This document shows, one piece after another, positions 52,426-61,759 of a stretch of DNA of 64,000 bases (its first letter is position 1; each line of letters begins with the position of its first letter). The notes under the pieces are model-generated. The model was not told where the DNA came from and did no database searches. It saw nothing but the letters and a program-made list of their open reading frames with translations. A program made the translations under genes and the position numbers. Source of the stretch: Bacteroidetes bacterium UBA2664 (GTDB lineage: Bacteria > Bacteroidota > Rhodothermia > Balneolales > Balneolaceae); NCBI GenBank assembly GCA_002359315.1, contig DEMS01000023.1:81256-145255 (forward strand), read 5' to 3'.

Positions 52426-53712
52426 ATGAGTTTAATAGAAGATATTCACGCCAGACAAATTTTAGATTCAAGGGGCAATCCCACTGTAGAAGTGGATGTA
52501 ACACTCACCAATGGCATCGTTGGGCGTGCTGCCGTGCCATCAGGTGCTTCAACCGGAGAACATGAAGCCGTAGAGCTGCGTGATGAAGATAGCAGTTATT
52601 TTCTGGGAAAAAGTGTTAAAAAAGCAGTTGAGAATGTAAATGGATTGATCACGGATGAACTGCTCGGGTTCCCTGTAACGCTGCAGACCGAAATTGACCA
52701 AACCATGATTCAGTTAGATGGAACACCCAACAAATCAAAATTGGGAGCCAATGCCATTTTAGGAGTTTCCATGGCAGTCGCAAAAGCAGCAGCGATCTCA
52801 TGCGGCCTCCCGTTATGGAGATATCTTGGAGGCGTAAATGCAAAAGTTCTTCCACTACCGATGATGAATATCATAAATGGGGGTTCTCATGCAGATAACA
52901 ATGTGGATCCGCAAGAATTTATGATTATGCCGGCCGGTGCAGAAAATTATAGTCAGGCCGTACAAATGGGTGCAGAGATTTTCCACAATTTGAAAAAAGT
53001 TCTCGCCTCAAAAGGGTATAGCACCGCTGTAGGCGATGAAGGTGGTTTTGCTCCGAATTTAAAATCCAATGAAGAAGCCATTGAAGTTATTTTAACGGCG
53101 ATCGAAAAAGCCGGATACGTTCCCGGTGAAGAGATCCTGTTGGCACTCGATCCGGCCGCAGCTGAGTTCTACGGCAAAGAAAAAGGAATCTATGAGTTTA
53201 AATGGAGCGACGGATCCAAAAGAGATGCTGACGGAATGGTTGAGTATTGGTCAAATTGGGTTGAAAAATATCCGATTATCTCTATTGAAGATGGATTGGA
53301 TGAAAATGACTGGGACGGATGGAAAACACTGACCGATGCAATTGGCAGCAAGGTGCAACTGGTAGGTGATGATCTGTTTGTTACCAATACCACCCGACTC
53401 GCAGAAGGGATTAAAAAAGGGATTGCCAATTCAATTTTGATTAAGGTAAATCAAATCGGTAGTCTCACAGAAACGCTTGATGCGATTGAAATGGCTCATA
53501 AAAATGGTTATACAGCCGTTATTTCACACAGATCCGGCGAGACAGAGGATACAACGATCGCTGACATAGCCGTGGCAACCAATGCCGGTCAAATTAAGAC
53601 AGGCTCCATGAGCCGAACCGACCGAATCGCCAAATACAATCAACTCCTCAGAATTGAAGAAGAGTTGGGCGAAAGCGCTCTGTTTCTGGGACGAGATGTA
53701 TTCGGGCTGTAA
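52426..53712 (+). CDS. eno: Enolase
   Basis: Interconverts 2-phosphoglycerate and phosphoenolpyruvate. 428 residues. Motifs: IHARQILDSRGNPTVEVDV, GASTGEHEAVELRD, NGGSHADNNVDPQEFMIMP, VGDEGGFAPNL (general base Glu), ISIEDGLDENDW (Mg2+ ligands), ILIKVNQIGSLTETLD (catalytic Lys) and SHRSGETEDTTIADIAV. Terminator follows, so monocistronic. Confidence 0.98.
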   Translation: MSLIEDIHARQILDSRGNPTVEVDVTLTNGIVGRAAVPSGASTGEHEAVELRDEDSSYFLGKSVKKAVENVNGLITDELLGFPVTLQTEIDQTMIQLDGTPNKSKLGANAILGVSMAVAKAAAISCGLPLWRYLGGVNAKVLPLPMMNIINGGSHADNNVDPQEFMIMPAGAENYSQAVQMGAEIFHNLKKVLASKGYSTAVGDEGGFAPNLKSNEEAIEVILTAIEKAGYVPGEEILLALDPAAAEFYGKEKGIYEFKWSDGSKRDADGMVEYWSNWVEKYPIISIEDGLDENDWDGWKTLTDAIGSKVQLVGDDLFVTNTTRLAEGIKKGIANSILIKVNQIGSLTETLDAIEMAHKNGYTAVISHRSGETEDTTIADIAVATNAGQIKTGSMSRTDRIAKYNQLLRIEEELGESALFLGRDVFGL

Positions 53713-53731
53713 TCATACAGACTCTTTGATA

Positions 53732-53770
53732 CGGGCCGTGATCTTTAATGGATCCGGCCCGATTTTTATT
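53732..53770 (+). terminator. Terminator between enolase and recF
   Basis: CGGGCCG and CGGCCCG (7-bp stem), extended inward by GATC/GATC after a bulged T, followed by ATTTTTATT. It lies just 20 bases after the enolase stop and ends ten bases before the recF ATG. Confidence 0.8.
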
Positions 53771-53779
53771 AAATAAGAC

Positions 53780-54910
53780 ATGCGAATCAATCGGCTTAAA
53801 CTTCTGAATTTCAGAAATCACGAAGAGACAGAAATTGAGTTTGCCCCACATCTCAATTTAATTACGGGCCCCAACGGGTCCGGTAAAACGAATCTGATTG
53901 ACGCCATTCACTATCTCTGCATGACCCGCAGTTTTGTAGCTTCCAGTGATCAATACATCGCACATCATGATCATAAGTATTTTATGATCAATGGACATTT
54001 TGAGGGGGAAATCAGGCCGGAATTTAAAATCAGCTGCAGTTACTCCAGAGGAGAAGGGAAAAAAATCTTTGTGAATGATAGCCCGGTAGACCGATTTTCT
54101 GATTTGATTGGAATGGTACCGGTTGTTGTTTTAAGTCCGGAAGATCTTAAGCTTACCAGCGAGGGTCCGGTCGAGAGAAGGTCATTTTTGGATAGTATGA
54201 TCAGTCAGATCTCTCCGGCCTATTTGAGAGATCTTATTGAGTATCGAAAAATCCGAAGACAACGGAACCGGTTGCTGCAAGAGTTTAATGGGAGCTTATC
54301 TATGCTTCAAACTCATCTGGAACCCTGGAATATTCAGCTCATTAACAAAGGATCTTCAATTATTTATAAACGAGCTGAGGTGCTAAACAGATTTATTGAT
54401 TATCTGGCCCTTCAGTACCAAACAATCACCGGTTTAAAGCTGAAACCTTCACTTCGCTATCAAAGTATATCCGAGCAGTTGGGTTCTGAAGAGGAGATTC
54501 GGGAGGAGTTTACTCGTCAGATTGAGAAAAATTTTGAAAAAGAGGCGGAGCGGGAGCAGACACTCATAGGCCCTCACAGAGATGAGATTGTCTTCTATTT
54601 AGGGGATATGGAACTTCGAAATTTTGGCTCTCAGGGTCAACATCGACTCTTTTCAATGGCTTTGAAAATGGGACAACTTTTTTATTATTTGGATGAGTTG
54701 GATGATCTTCCGATTCTGTTACTGGATGATGTGTTCGGCAACTTGGATCAACAGAAGATTGATGTCATTACAGAAACACTGACAAAACACTCCGGACAAA
54801 CATTTATAACATCTGCTTCTGAACGCCCGTTTGATAAACAACAGTATCAAAATATAGAACAGAACCGTTGGTTTACGGTTCTGGAATCCAATGTGAAACA
54901 AAAATTCTGA
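53780..54910 (+). CDS. recF: DNA replication/repair protein RecF
   Basis: A 376-residue SMC-like ATPase that loads RecA at gaps. Walker A ITGPNGSGKTNLIDAIHYL (residues 29-47), ABC signature FGSQGQHRLFSMALKM, and Walker B LPILLLDDVFGNLDQ, then ITSASERPF. It is followed by DUF721 after one base. recF and dnaA are 4 kb apart here, with enolase between, instead of the common dnaA-dnaN-recF order. Confidence 0.97.
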   Translation: MRINRLKLLNFRNHEETEIEFAPHLNLITGPNGSGKTNLIDAIHYLCMTRSFVASSDQYIAHHDHKYFMINGHFEGEIRPEFKISCSYSRGEGKKIFVNDSPVDRFSDLIGMVPVVVLSPEDLKLTSEGPVERRSFLDSMISQISPAYLRDLIEYRKIRRQRNRLLQEFNGSLSMLQTHLEPWNIQLINKGSSIIYKRAEVLNRFIDYLALQYQTITGLKLKPSLRYQSISEQLGSEEEIREEFTRQIEKNFEKEAEREQTLIGPHRDEIVFYLGDMELRNFGSQGQHRLFSMALKMGQLFYYLDELDDLPILLLDDVFGNLDQQKIDVITETLTKHSGQTFITSASERPFDKQQYQNIEQNRWFTVLESNVKQKF

Positions 54911-54911
54911 T

Positions 54912-55208
54912 ATGGCATTTGGCAGAAAACCGAAAGCGATGAATGAACTTCTCAATGAGTTCATGAAGAAAGTTCCCCAGCAAGCCGAGCTGAAGAGAGG
55001 GATGGTGCTGCACCTGTATCCGGAAGTCGTGGGCGAGCAAATTGCAGCGGCAACGACTCAAGTACGATTTGAACAGTCAAAACTTATCGTAACGGTTAAC
55101 AGTGATGCCTGGCGGTTTGAACTTCATGCAAATCGATTTTCCATAGCCAAAAAACTCAATGAAAAAGTTGGGAGTAAAGTAGTCAAAGAAATAATTGTGC
55201 GGACATGA
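54912..55208 (+). CDS. DUF721-family protein
   Basis: A 98-residue protein of the DUF721 (DciA-like) family, found beside recF in many bacteria: MNELLNEFMKKVPQQAELKRGMVLHLYPEVVGEQIAAATTQVRFEQSKLIVTVNSDAWRFEL. DciA acts as a loader of the replicative helicase in bacteria without DnaC; whether this short version does is unknown. One base after recF. Confidence 0.88.
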   Translation: MAFGRKPKAMNELLNEFMKKVPQQAELKRGMVLHLYPEVVGEQIAAATTQVRFEQSKLIVTVNSDAWRFELHANRFSIAKKLNEKVGSKVVKEIIVRT

Positions 55209-55233
55209 CCCAAATATGTTTATTTTCTGAGTA

Positions 55234-56238
55234 ATGGAATTCTTAAACTTTATATCAGAACGAATTAAGTCCTTTTTTTCGATGGATACTGCATCCAAAC
55301 CGGATGCTGCAGATAGCAGTTATTTTGAGAAAAGGGAAAAGATCATCGCTTTTAGTGTGGCGATCTTTTTTGCACTCTGTTTATGGTTTATCGTGAATTT
55401 GAGTCGTGATTTTAATGTCACCATTGAAGTGCCAATCGTTCTTTCAAATTTACCGTCGGATGTAACGGTGAGCAGTGATATTCCGGAAACAGCTTCAGTG
55501 GTGCTTACCGGTGAAGGATGGAATTTAATTTCAGTTTACACCAATCCTCCCCGGGTGTTGATAAATGCAGAATCCGATGATGTAAATTTAGCTGAACAGC
55601 TTAGAAGCCAGGTGAGTAGTTTTTCAAATTTAAATATTGTTCAGGTTCGGCCTACTCAACTTTATATTCAAAAGGAGAGGAGGGTGAGCAGAAAACTCCC
55701 CGTCCGGAACAGGATAAATGTCCGTCTTGCAGATCAATTTGGCATGTTAAGTGATCCAATCTTATCGCCGGATAGTATAACCGTTATCGGTGCCGAGTCT
55801 GTTTTGGATTCACTGGAATATTGGGATACAGCCGAAACGGAGTTTACAAATATCAACGAGTCAGTAAATAGAATTGTTCAATTACAATCAATGTCAGGAG
55901 TTTCACTGGAGCCATCGACAGTCGTCTTATCACTGGATGTAGCTGAATTTACAGAGGCTGAAATTCGGGTGCCGGTTCGTACAAGAAATCTGCCGAGTGG
56001 CAGAGCGGTAAGCTATAATCCATCTTCGATTATGGTTCGGTATGATGTCCCGCTTCAACAGTTTTCTGAAGTGCAGGGGGTTCGACTGTTTAACGCTTAT
56101 GTTGATTACTCACTGATAGAAGAGGACGACCTGGGCACAATCGCACCGGATGTAGAGATCGTTGAAAACGATTATAACGTTCGCCTCCGCAGTTTTCAGC
56201 CCCCTCGTGTATCCTATTTTAGAATTGTTCCGGAATAG
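55234..56238 (+). CDS. YbbR/CdaR-like regulator of diadenylate cyclase
   Basis: A 334-residue membrane-anchored protein: one helix (IIAFSVAIFFALCLWFIVNLS, residues about 36-56), then YbbR repeats outside the cytoplasm (FNVTIEVPIVLSNLPSDVTVSSDIPETASVVLTGEGW; RKLPVRNRINVRLADQFGMLSDPILSPDSITVIGAESVLDSLEY). In Firmicutes the YbbR protein CdaR binds and regulates CdaA and is adjacent to it; here cdaA is 46 kb away and this gene ends the recF-DUF721 cluster. Regulation of CdaA is inference. Confidence 0.85.
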   Translation: MEFLNFISERIKSFFSMDTASKPDAADSSYFEKREKIIAFSVAIFFALCLWFIVNLSRDFNVTIEVPIVLSNLPSDVTVSSDIPETASVVLTGEGWNLISVYTNPPRVLINAESDDVNLAEQLRSQVSSFSNLNIVQVRPTQLYIQKERRVSRKLPVRNRINVRLADQFGMLSDPILSPDSITVIGAESVLDSLEYWDTAETEFTNINESVNRIVQLQSMSGVSLEPSTVVLSLDVAEFTEAEIRVPVRTRNLPSGRAVSYNPSSIMVRYDVPLQQFSEVQGVRLFNAYVDYSLIEEDDLGTIAPDVEIVENDYNVRLRSFQPPRVSYFRIVPE

Positions 56239-56251
56239 TGATGTGATAGGG

Positions 56252-57502
56252 TTATCCATCATCTTCTTGTAATTGCTTAAATGGGTCAATTACACGCTCT
56301 ACTTCTTTTGAATCGGGGAAAAAGGAGAGGATTTTGAGTAATACCTCGTCTACCAGCACATCCGGGCAGGAGGCGCCGGATGTCAATGCGATTCTCAATG
56401 GTTTGTTTTCTAACGGCAGCCAGTTATTGGTTTCAACTACCTCTTTCTTCCATTGATTGAAATGCTGAATTTTTTCAGGTGAATCAAATTCGCCCGCATC
56501 TCTCACATGATAAGAGGGACATTGATGTTCCAAAATTTCAACCAGATGCATCGTATTAGAGGAGTTATAGCCGCCAACAATAATGGCAAGATCGGGCTTG
56601 GCATCAGACAGGGCATAGGTTGCCGACTGGTTCTCATTGGTTGCATAACAGAGTGTATCGCTCGTGTCGGCAAAATGATTTTGAACCTCTTCATCCCCAA
56701 ATTTTTCTGATGCAGCCTGCTTTAAAATCTTCATAACTTCTTCGGTTTCAGTGGCAAGCATAGTCGTCTGATTGATCACCCCAAATTGTTCCAAATCTTT
56801 TAAAGGGTTAAATCCTTCAGTGCTTTTATGTCCAAAAAAAGTGTCAAAATCTTCGAGTGGACGCTTGCCGGTCATGATATCAGCCAATATATGCGCTTCT
56901 TCGGTATTTAAAACAACAACAACCGAGGAGTGGTTGGCGCTATGAGAGAATGTCGCACGCGTCTCTTCATGCGCAAATTTTCCATGAACAACCAGGCTGT
57001 ATCCTTTTTTACCCAACTGATTTCCCCGATTCCACACCTTTTCAACGAATGGACAGGTCGTATTATATTGATAGGGATTGATTCCTTTTGCCTTCAGTTT
57101 CTCTTCAATCTCGAGGGTCGTTCCAAATGCCGGAACAATCACGATATCATCGGATGTGAGCGAATCAAAGGGTATTCGTTCGGATCCGTCCGTTTCATAA
57201 AGAAATTTTACGCCACGTTTTATTAAATCTTCATTTACGGTTGGATTGTGAATCATTTCACTTAATAAAAAGATTCGTTTCCCGGGGTTTTCTTCAACCG
57301 TTCGATAGGCAATATCAATTGCATTTTCAACTCCATAACAGAATCCGAAATGACGGGGAATCAGAAATGTAACCGGCCCAAAATCGAGCTCTGTTGGACT
57401 CAAATCCTTCTTTCTGGGATCTGTAATTTTTTTTGCCTCCTTTACATTCCGAATGATCGGTGATAGATACATTTCAGGAATATCGAATGTTTTGCGTGCC
57501 AT
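56252..57502 (-). CDS. ispH: 4-hydroxy-3-methylbut-2-enyl diphosphate reductase (IspH)
   Basis: Last step of the MEP isoprenoid pathway, reducing HMBPP to IPP and DMAPP with a [4Fe-4S] cluster. The cluster cysteines are in HFGFCYGVENA, NTTCPFVEKVW, and SGASCPDVLVDE, with SDTLCYATNENQSA between. At 416 residues it is of the long cyanobacterial/plant type rather than the 310-residue E. coli type. Converges with ybbR (13-base gap). Confidence 0.95.
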   Translation of the reverse strand: MARKTFDIPEMYLSPIIRNVKEAKKITDPRKKDLSPTELDFGPVTFLIPRHFGFCYGVENAIDIAYRTVEENPGKRIFLLSEMIHNPTVNEDLIKRGVKFLYETDGSERIPFDSLTSDDIVIVPAFGTTLEIEEKLKAKGINPYQYNTTCPFVEKVWNRGNQLGKKGYSLVVHGKFAHEETRATFSHSANHSSVVVVLNTEEAHILADIMTGKRPLEDFDTFFGHKSTEGFNPLKDLEQFGVINQTTMLATETEEVMKILKQAASEKFGDEEVQNHFADTSDTLCYATNENQSATYALSDAKPDLAIIVGGYNSSNTMHLVEILEHQCPSYHVRDAGEFDSPEKIQHFNQWKKEVVETNNWLPLENKPLRIALTSGASCPDVLVDEVLLKILSFFPDSKEVERVIDPFKQLQEDDG

Positions 57503-57732
57503 CTGTTACGGTTTGAATATGCTGAGCATTTAATAATAAAGTCGGACGGTAAAGATACAAAGTTATTCAAAGAAACACGCAGTCAGATGGTTTGGTTCAT
57601 AGGTTGACTGAGAAATTGTATAAAATCCAAACTTTATCCGTACCTTTAACTCTTCAATAATGATGTTTTATCCATCCGGTTCCGATATAGCCTCGATACA
57701 GTTCAGTAAATTCACTTCTGATATTTAGGTCA

Positions 57733-57786
57733 ACGCGCTTTTGGAGGGAATCTCCCTTAACAATACAAGAGCAGAAAGACGCGCGT
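57733..57786 (+). promoter_or_regulatory. Structured 5' leader of the DEAD-box helicase
   Basis: Arms ACGCGC (57733-57738) and GCGCGT (57781-57786) enclose a small hairpin AGGGA-ATC-TCCCT whose purine-rich arm looks like a Shine-Dalgarno decoy. It ends about 37 bases upstream of the helicase ATG in the 321-base gap to ispH (57503-57823), which shows nothing else of note. Confidence 0.4.
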
Positions 57787-57823
57787 GGATTTCAACAATT
57801 TTCAAATAACTTAATTTTATTCA

Positions 57824-59116
57824 ATGAATGAATCTTCATTTTCAGAGCTGAATATTCAGCCTGAAATTTTAAAAGCAATACAAGAAATGGGCTTCGAAGC
57901 CCCTACATCTATTCAGGAAAGCTGTATTCCACTCATTTTATCCGGGGTGGATCTGGTTGGACAAGCACAAACCGGTACCGGGAAAACTGCAGCATTCGGT
58001 ATTCCGGCAATTCAGAAAGCCAATCGCGGTTCAAAAGCTCCAAGTGTACTGATTTTATGTCCAACAAGAGAGCTGGCCATACAGGTTACCGGCGAGCTGA
58101 TCAAACTGGCTAAATACACAGACGGCATCTTTACCGTGCCCGTTTATGGCGGGCAGCCGATCAGCAGACAACTAACCGCCCTCAAAAAGGGTGCACAAAT
58201 TGTAGTAGGGACACCGGGCAGGGTTATTGATCACCTGAAACGCGGTACACTCAAACTGGGAGCCCTGGAGATGGTCGTACTCGATGAGGCGGATGAGATG
58301 TTGAACATGGGATTCCGTGAGGATCTCGAGGAAATATTGAGCTTCAGCAAAGGGAAATCTCAAACAGTAATGTTTTCTGCTACGGTTCCGAAAGCGATTC
58401 AAAACATCATGAAAAAATGGATGGAAAATCCGGAGATGGTGAAAGTTGAAGGCCGTGCTGAAACAGCGGCAGGTGTTGATCAGTACTTCATGGAAGTTCG
58501 TGATTCCATGAGAACTGAAGCGGTATCCCGTGTGATGGACATGGCTAACTTTAAGCTGGCTCTCATTTTCTGTAACACAAAAAGAATGTGCGACTCACTC
58601 GTTCAGGAACTTCAATCCAGAGGGTACTCCTCAGACGCACTTCATGGCGATATGCGTCAGCAGGTGCGTGATAAAGTGATGAACAAATTCAGAAACGGTC
58701 AAATTGATATGCTGGTTGCAACGGATGTTGCCGCCCGTGGACTCGATGTAGATGAGATTGATGTGGTATTTAATTATGATATCCCCAACGATCCGGAGTA
58801 CTATGTGCATCGTATCGGCCGAACAGCCCGTGCCGGAAGATCCGGAATGGCGATTACATTCACGTCCGGACGGAAGAAGAAACAGATTCGTTTTATTGAA
58901 AAAATGATTCGTACGGAATTAAAACCTCTTCCGATGCCATCCACAAAAGAAGTACAGCTTTCTAAAATGGATCATCATATAGAAGATCTGTTGGAAACTC
59001 TGGAATCCGGCGGACTTCGTGAGTATATCGATCAGCTGGAACCTTTAGCTGATGGACATTTTACTCCGATTGAGATGGCCGCAGCCCTTTTAAAAATGAG
59101 AATAGAAAGATCGTAG
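57824..59116 (+). CDS. DEAD-box RNA helicase
   Basis: A 430-residue ATP-dependent RNA helicase. Motifs in order: Q motif FEAPTSIQ, Walker A AQTGTGKTAAF, Ia PTRELAIQV, TPGR, DEAD, SAT, IV ALIFCNTK, V ATDVAARGLD, VI HRIGRTARAGR. The C-terminal extension is short, without the RGG-rich tail of RhlE or the DbpA RNA-binding domain. Probably involved in ribosome assembly or cold adaptation. Confidence 0.96.
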   Translation: MNESSFSELNIQPEILKAIQEMGFEAPTSIQESCIPLILSGVDLVGQAQTGTGKTAAFGIPAIQKANRGSKAPSVLILCPTRELAIQVTGELIKLAKYTDGIFTVPVYGGQPISRQLTALKKGAQIVVGTPGRVIDHLKRGTLKLGALEMVVLDEADEMLNMGFREDLEEILSFSKGKSQTVMFSATVPKAIQNIMKKWMENPEMVKVEGRAETAAGVDQYFMEVRDSMRTEAVSRVMDMANFKLALIFCNTKRMCDSLVQELQSRGYSSDALHGDMRQQVRDKVMNKFRNGQIDMLVATDVAARGLDVDEIDVVFNYDIPNDPEYYVHRIGRTARAGRSGMAITFTSGRKKKQIRFIEKMIRTELKPLPMPSTKEVQLSKMDHHIEDLLETLESGGLREYIDQLEPLADGHFTPIEMAAALLKMRIERS

Positions 59117-59127
59117 TTTTAGATAAT

Positions 59128-59155
59128 GAGTTGTGAGTTTATAAACTCACAACTC
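59128..59155. terminator. 28-base perfect palindrome between convergent genes
   Basis: GAGTTGTGAGTTTA and its exact reverse complement are directly joined, between the ends of the helicase and M14 peptidase genes. It can form a 14-bp hairpin on either strand. A T run is lacking, so it is a bidirectional terminator by position more than by sequence. Confidence 0.6.
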
Positions 59156-59162
59156 TATTATA

Positions 59163-61691
59163 TTAATCATTCCCTACAAAAAAGATGGCGTTCGCCATCA
59201 TCAATTTCCCATTCTCCCAGAATCCCCTGAAGAGAGGATTATCAACAAAATAGACTACATTTCCGGATCCGTGTCTCTGCGCACCAAAAGAGAGACTCTC
59301 CTCCAGCTGCTCCAGCGCCCGGTAACCGGCAAAACCACTCAGATGAGCATCACCCTGAACGGTACCCACATTCCAGCCGGAATCTAAATAGCTATATGCG
59401 GACGCGTCTGTTTTGAGAGAATGATAGAGCTCGTCATAACCGAATGCCAGCGGGTGAGTATCATCCACCGCTACCTTAAAAACAGATCCAAAAACGATGG
59501 AGCTGATGCTTCTGCGATCTCTGTCGCCATAAGGCAGTAATTTCTCTTCATTAGTCGGTTCTTCATCTGAAGTGACTTTTCTTTGCAATTGAAATCCATC
59601 TCTTGAGGCCAAAATACGGTTGGCCTGGCCAAATGCAATCAGTGTGCCGCCATCTCGTGTCCACGCACTTATCTTCTCAATTGCGGAATCCGTTAAAATA
59701 CCGCTATAAGACCCCGAAGGAAGCACTAATACATTGTAAGAGTCCAGGTCTGTACGCATCAAATGGTTCGTATGTATAAGTGTAACCGGATATTTTAATT
59801 GATGATCAAAGAAGTGCCAGATTTCACCTGCATTTAATGAGGATGTACCCTCGCCAAGTAGCAATGCAACTTTAGGTTCTGTAATGAGACTTAAATTGGA
59901 AGAGCCAAAATCTGATCCCGAGGTTACAAATCCAGTGGAAGCACCATGCAGGGAACGGCCATATTTTTCAGCGGCTTCCATGATAATCCGATTAAAATCC
60001 GGCCCCAAATTTTGATTGTTTTCACGAGGTATCATCAGAGTACCCCTGTCAAAAGTCTCACCGTCAATTTGAAATGGAATTTGTGAAAAACGACTGCGAA
60101 CCCCTTTTTGAGTTATGTCAGCAAGAAACCGTGCATCATCCATCGATTCCCAACGCGCAAGATAAGCATATGGGTTGGCCGACCCGGTAAATGTGCTCTC
60201 CCGAAATGTATCAGCTGAAATAGTACCTTCCGGATTGATTCTGGACTCAAGAGCGTACCCATCTAACCCAAATCGATAGTGAGCTTCCCATGCAGTCAGA
60301 TCATAGGTTAACGAATCCGAAATTTCCGGGTTTGGCTCAAAGAATACCCGAACCAGATTGCCCTGTGGCTGATAGGCTGAGATGATTATATCATCGGCTT
60401 CAATAGATACCCGTTCTGTTGCACCGTTTGAGAAGTTAAATCCATTTGTATTTCTTCCGGAACCGGCTGTACCATAAACGATTTGCTGATTATCAAGAGT
60501 TTTCAGCAGACTGTAGATTTTATCCTTGTTATTATCGGCTTTTACAACAAATGTTTTGTATTTACCCGTGGGATTTGAAGCTGAAATTTCAAAAAAGTTT
60601 CCAAACTCAGATATCATTCGTTCTGAATGCATGGATGCAATTTCAACGGTTGACATCCCGGTTGTATGATGCTGCAAGAGCCGGTGAGCCAACGTTAATG
60701 TGTCACCTTCGGCTCTTTCAACTCCTAAACCGGACAGGCTGTGACCGGGCATCTCATAAGTCATGCCAATGGCCCCGTGAAAAGTGGGCCATGTATCCCC
60801 AAAACTGGGATAAAACAGATCAAAACGTTCCCGGGTGAAGAAAAGCCAGCTCTCTTCATCAAAATATTGAATATGATTTTTCCCAATCATGGTCTGAAAT
60901 TCTCTTTGCCAGTCTGTGATTGCATGATGAAAAGGCTCTGCTGCAGGAGCAAAATAATAGGGTGAGTTATATCCCTGTTCATGATAATCGACATGGATAT
61001 GAGGAAACCACTGTTTGTAAATCTCATATCTCAATTTTGACTCTTTTTGTACCTGCCACGCCCAGTCACGATTCAGATCAAACATATAGTGATTGGATCG
61101 CCCCCCCGGCCAGGGTTCATGATGCTCACGAGCTTCAATTTTCGGATTTACTTCAGTCCCCTTCATCTGCTTATACCAGGTTACATAACGCTCCCTGCCA
61201 TCCGGATTAATCATTGGATCCATGATCACCACTGTATTTTCCAGCCAGCCTTTCGATTCCTGATTGTCAGGACGTACCAGCTCATAAAGTGTTCTCATCG
61301 AAGCTTCACTGCTGGAAGTTTCATTGCCGTGTATATTGTAACTTAACCAGACGATACCTTTCTGATTGGCAGTAGGAGTGCCCTCTTCCAGGCCGGTCAA
61401 CCTTAGATTGTTGATTCGGATCTCTTCAATATTTTCATGGTTTTCCGGTGAAGTGACAATCAAATAGACCAAATCCCGATTTTCGTTTGTTGTCCCGTAA
61501 TGATGAATTGTTACATATTCCGACTCCTCTGCAACATGACTCACATAATTCAGCACATTATGATGCTGGGTCCATCGCTCCCCAAGTTCATATCCTAAAT
61601 ATTGATCGGGAGATTGAAGTTGAGCCATTGCGGGCAGTGAGAGCATGAGCGAAAATGCAAAACAGAAAAGCAATTTGATCTTTTTATTCAT
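59163..61691 (-). CDS. Secreted M14-family zinc carboxypeptidase
   Basis: An 842-residue protein with signal peptide (ending SLPAMAQ). The M14 domain spans about residues 45-360: Zn ligands in NIHGNETSSSEAS (HxxE) and in IHVDYHEQGYNSPYYF, catalytic Glu in GMTYEMPGHSLSG. The later half contains a GATase-like fold region (KVALLLGEGTSSLNAGEIWHFFDHQLKYPVTLI; NVLVLPSGSYSG) as in larger M14 members of marine Bacteroidota. Would degrade peptides outside the cytoplasm. Single gene. Confidence 0.9.
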   Translation of the reverse strand: MNKKIKLLFCFAFSLMLSLPAMAQLQSPDQYLGYELGERWTQHHNVLNYVSHVAEESEYVTIHHYGTTNENRDLVYLIVTSPENHENIEEIRINNLRLTGLEEGTPTANQKGIVWLSYNIHGNETSSSEASMRTLYELVRPDNQESKGWLENTVVIMDPMINPDGRERYVTWYKQMKGTEVNPKIEAREHHEPWPGGRSNHYMFDLNRDWAWQVQKESKLRYEIYKQWFPHIHVDYHEQGYNSPYYFAPAAEPFHHAITDWQREFQTMIGKNHIQYFDEESWLFFTRERFDLFYPSFGDTWPTFHGAIGMTYEMPGHSLSGLGVERAEGDTLTLAHRLLQHHTTGMSTVEIASMHSERMISEFGNFFEISASNPTGKYKTFVVKADNNKDKIYSLLKTLDNQQIVYGTAGSGRNTNGFNFSNGATERVSIEADDIIISAYQPQGNLVRVFFEPNPEISDSLTYDLTAWEAHYRFGLDGYALESRINPEGTISADTFRESTFTGSANPYAYLARWESMDDARFLADITQKGVRSRFSQIPFQIDGETFDRGTLMIPRENNQNLGPDFNRIIMEAAEKYGRSLHGASTGFVTSGSDFGSSNLSLITEPKVALLLGEGTSSLNAGEIWHFFDHQLKYPVTLIHTNHLMRTDLDSYNVLVLPSGSYSGILTDSAIEKISAWTRDGGTLIAFGQANRILASRDGFQLQRKVTSDEEPTNEEKLLPYGDRDRRSISSIVFGSVFKVAVDDTHPLAFGYDELYHSLKTDASAYSYLDSGWNVGTVQGDAHLSGFAGYRALEQLEESLSFGAQRHGSGNVVYFVDNPLFRGFWENGKLMMANAIFFVGND

Positions 61692-61759
61692 AAGATGTCT
61701 TATAGATTATTCAGCTGTTATGGAAGTCATAACTTAATCAAAACCGATATTTGCTAAAA

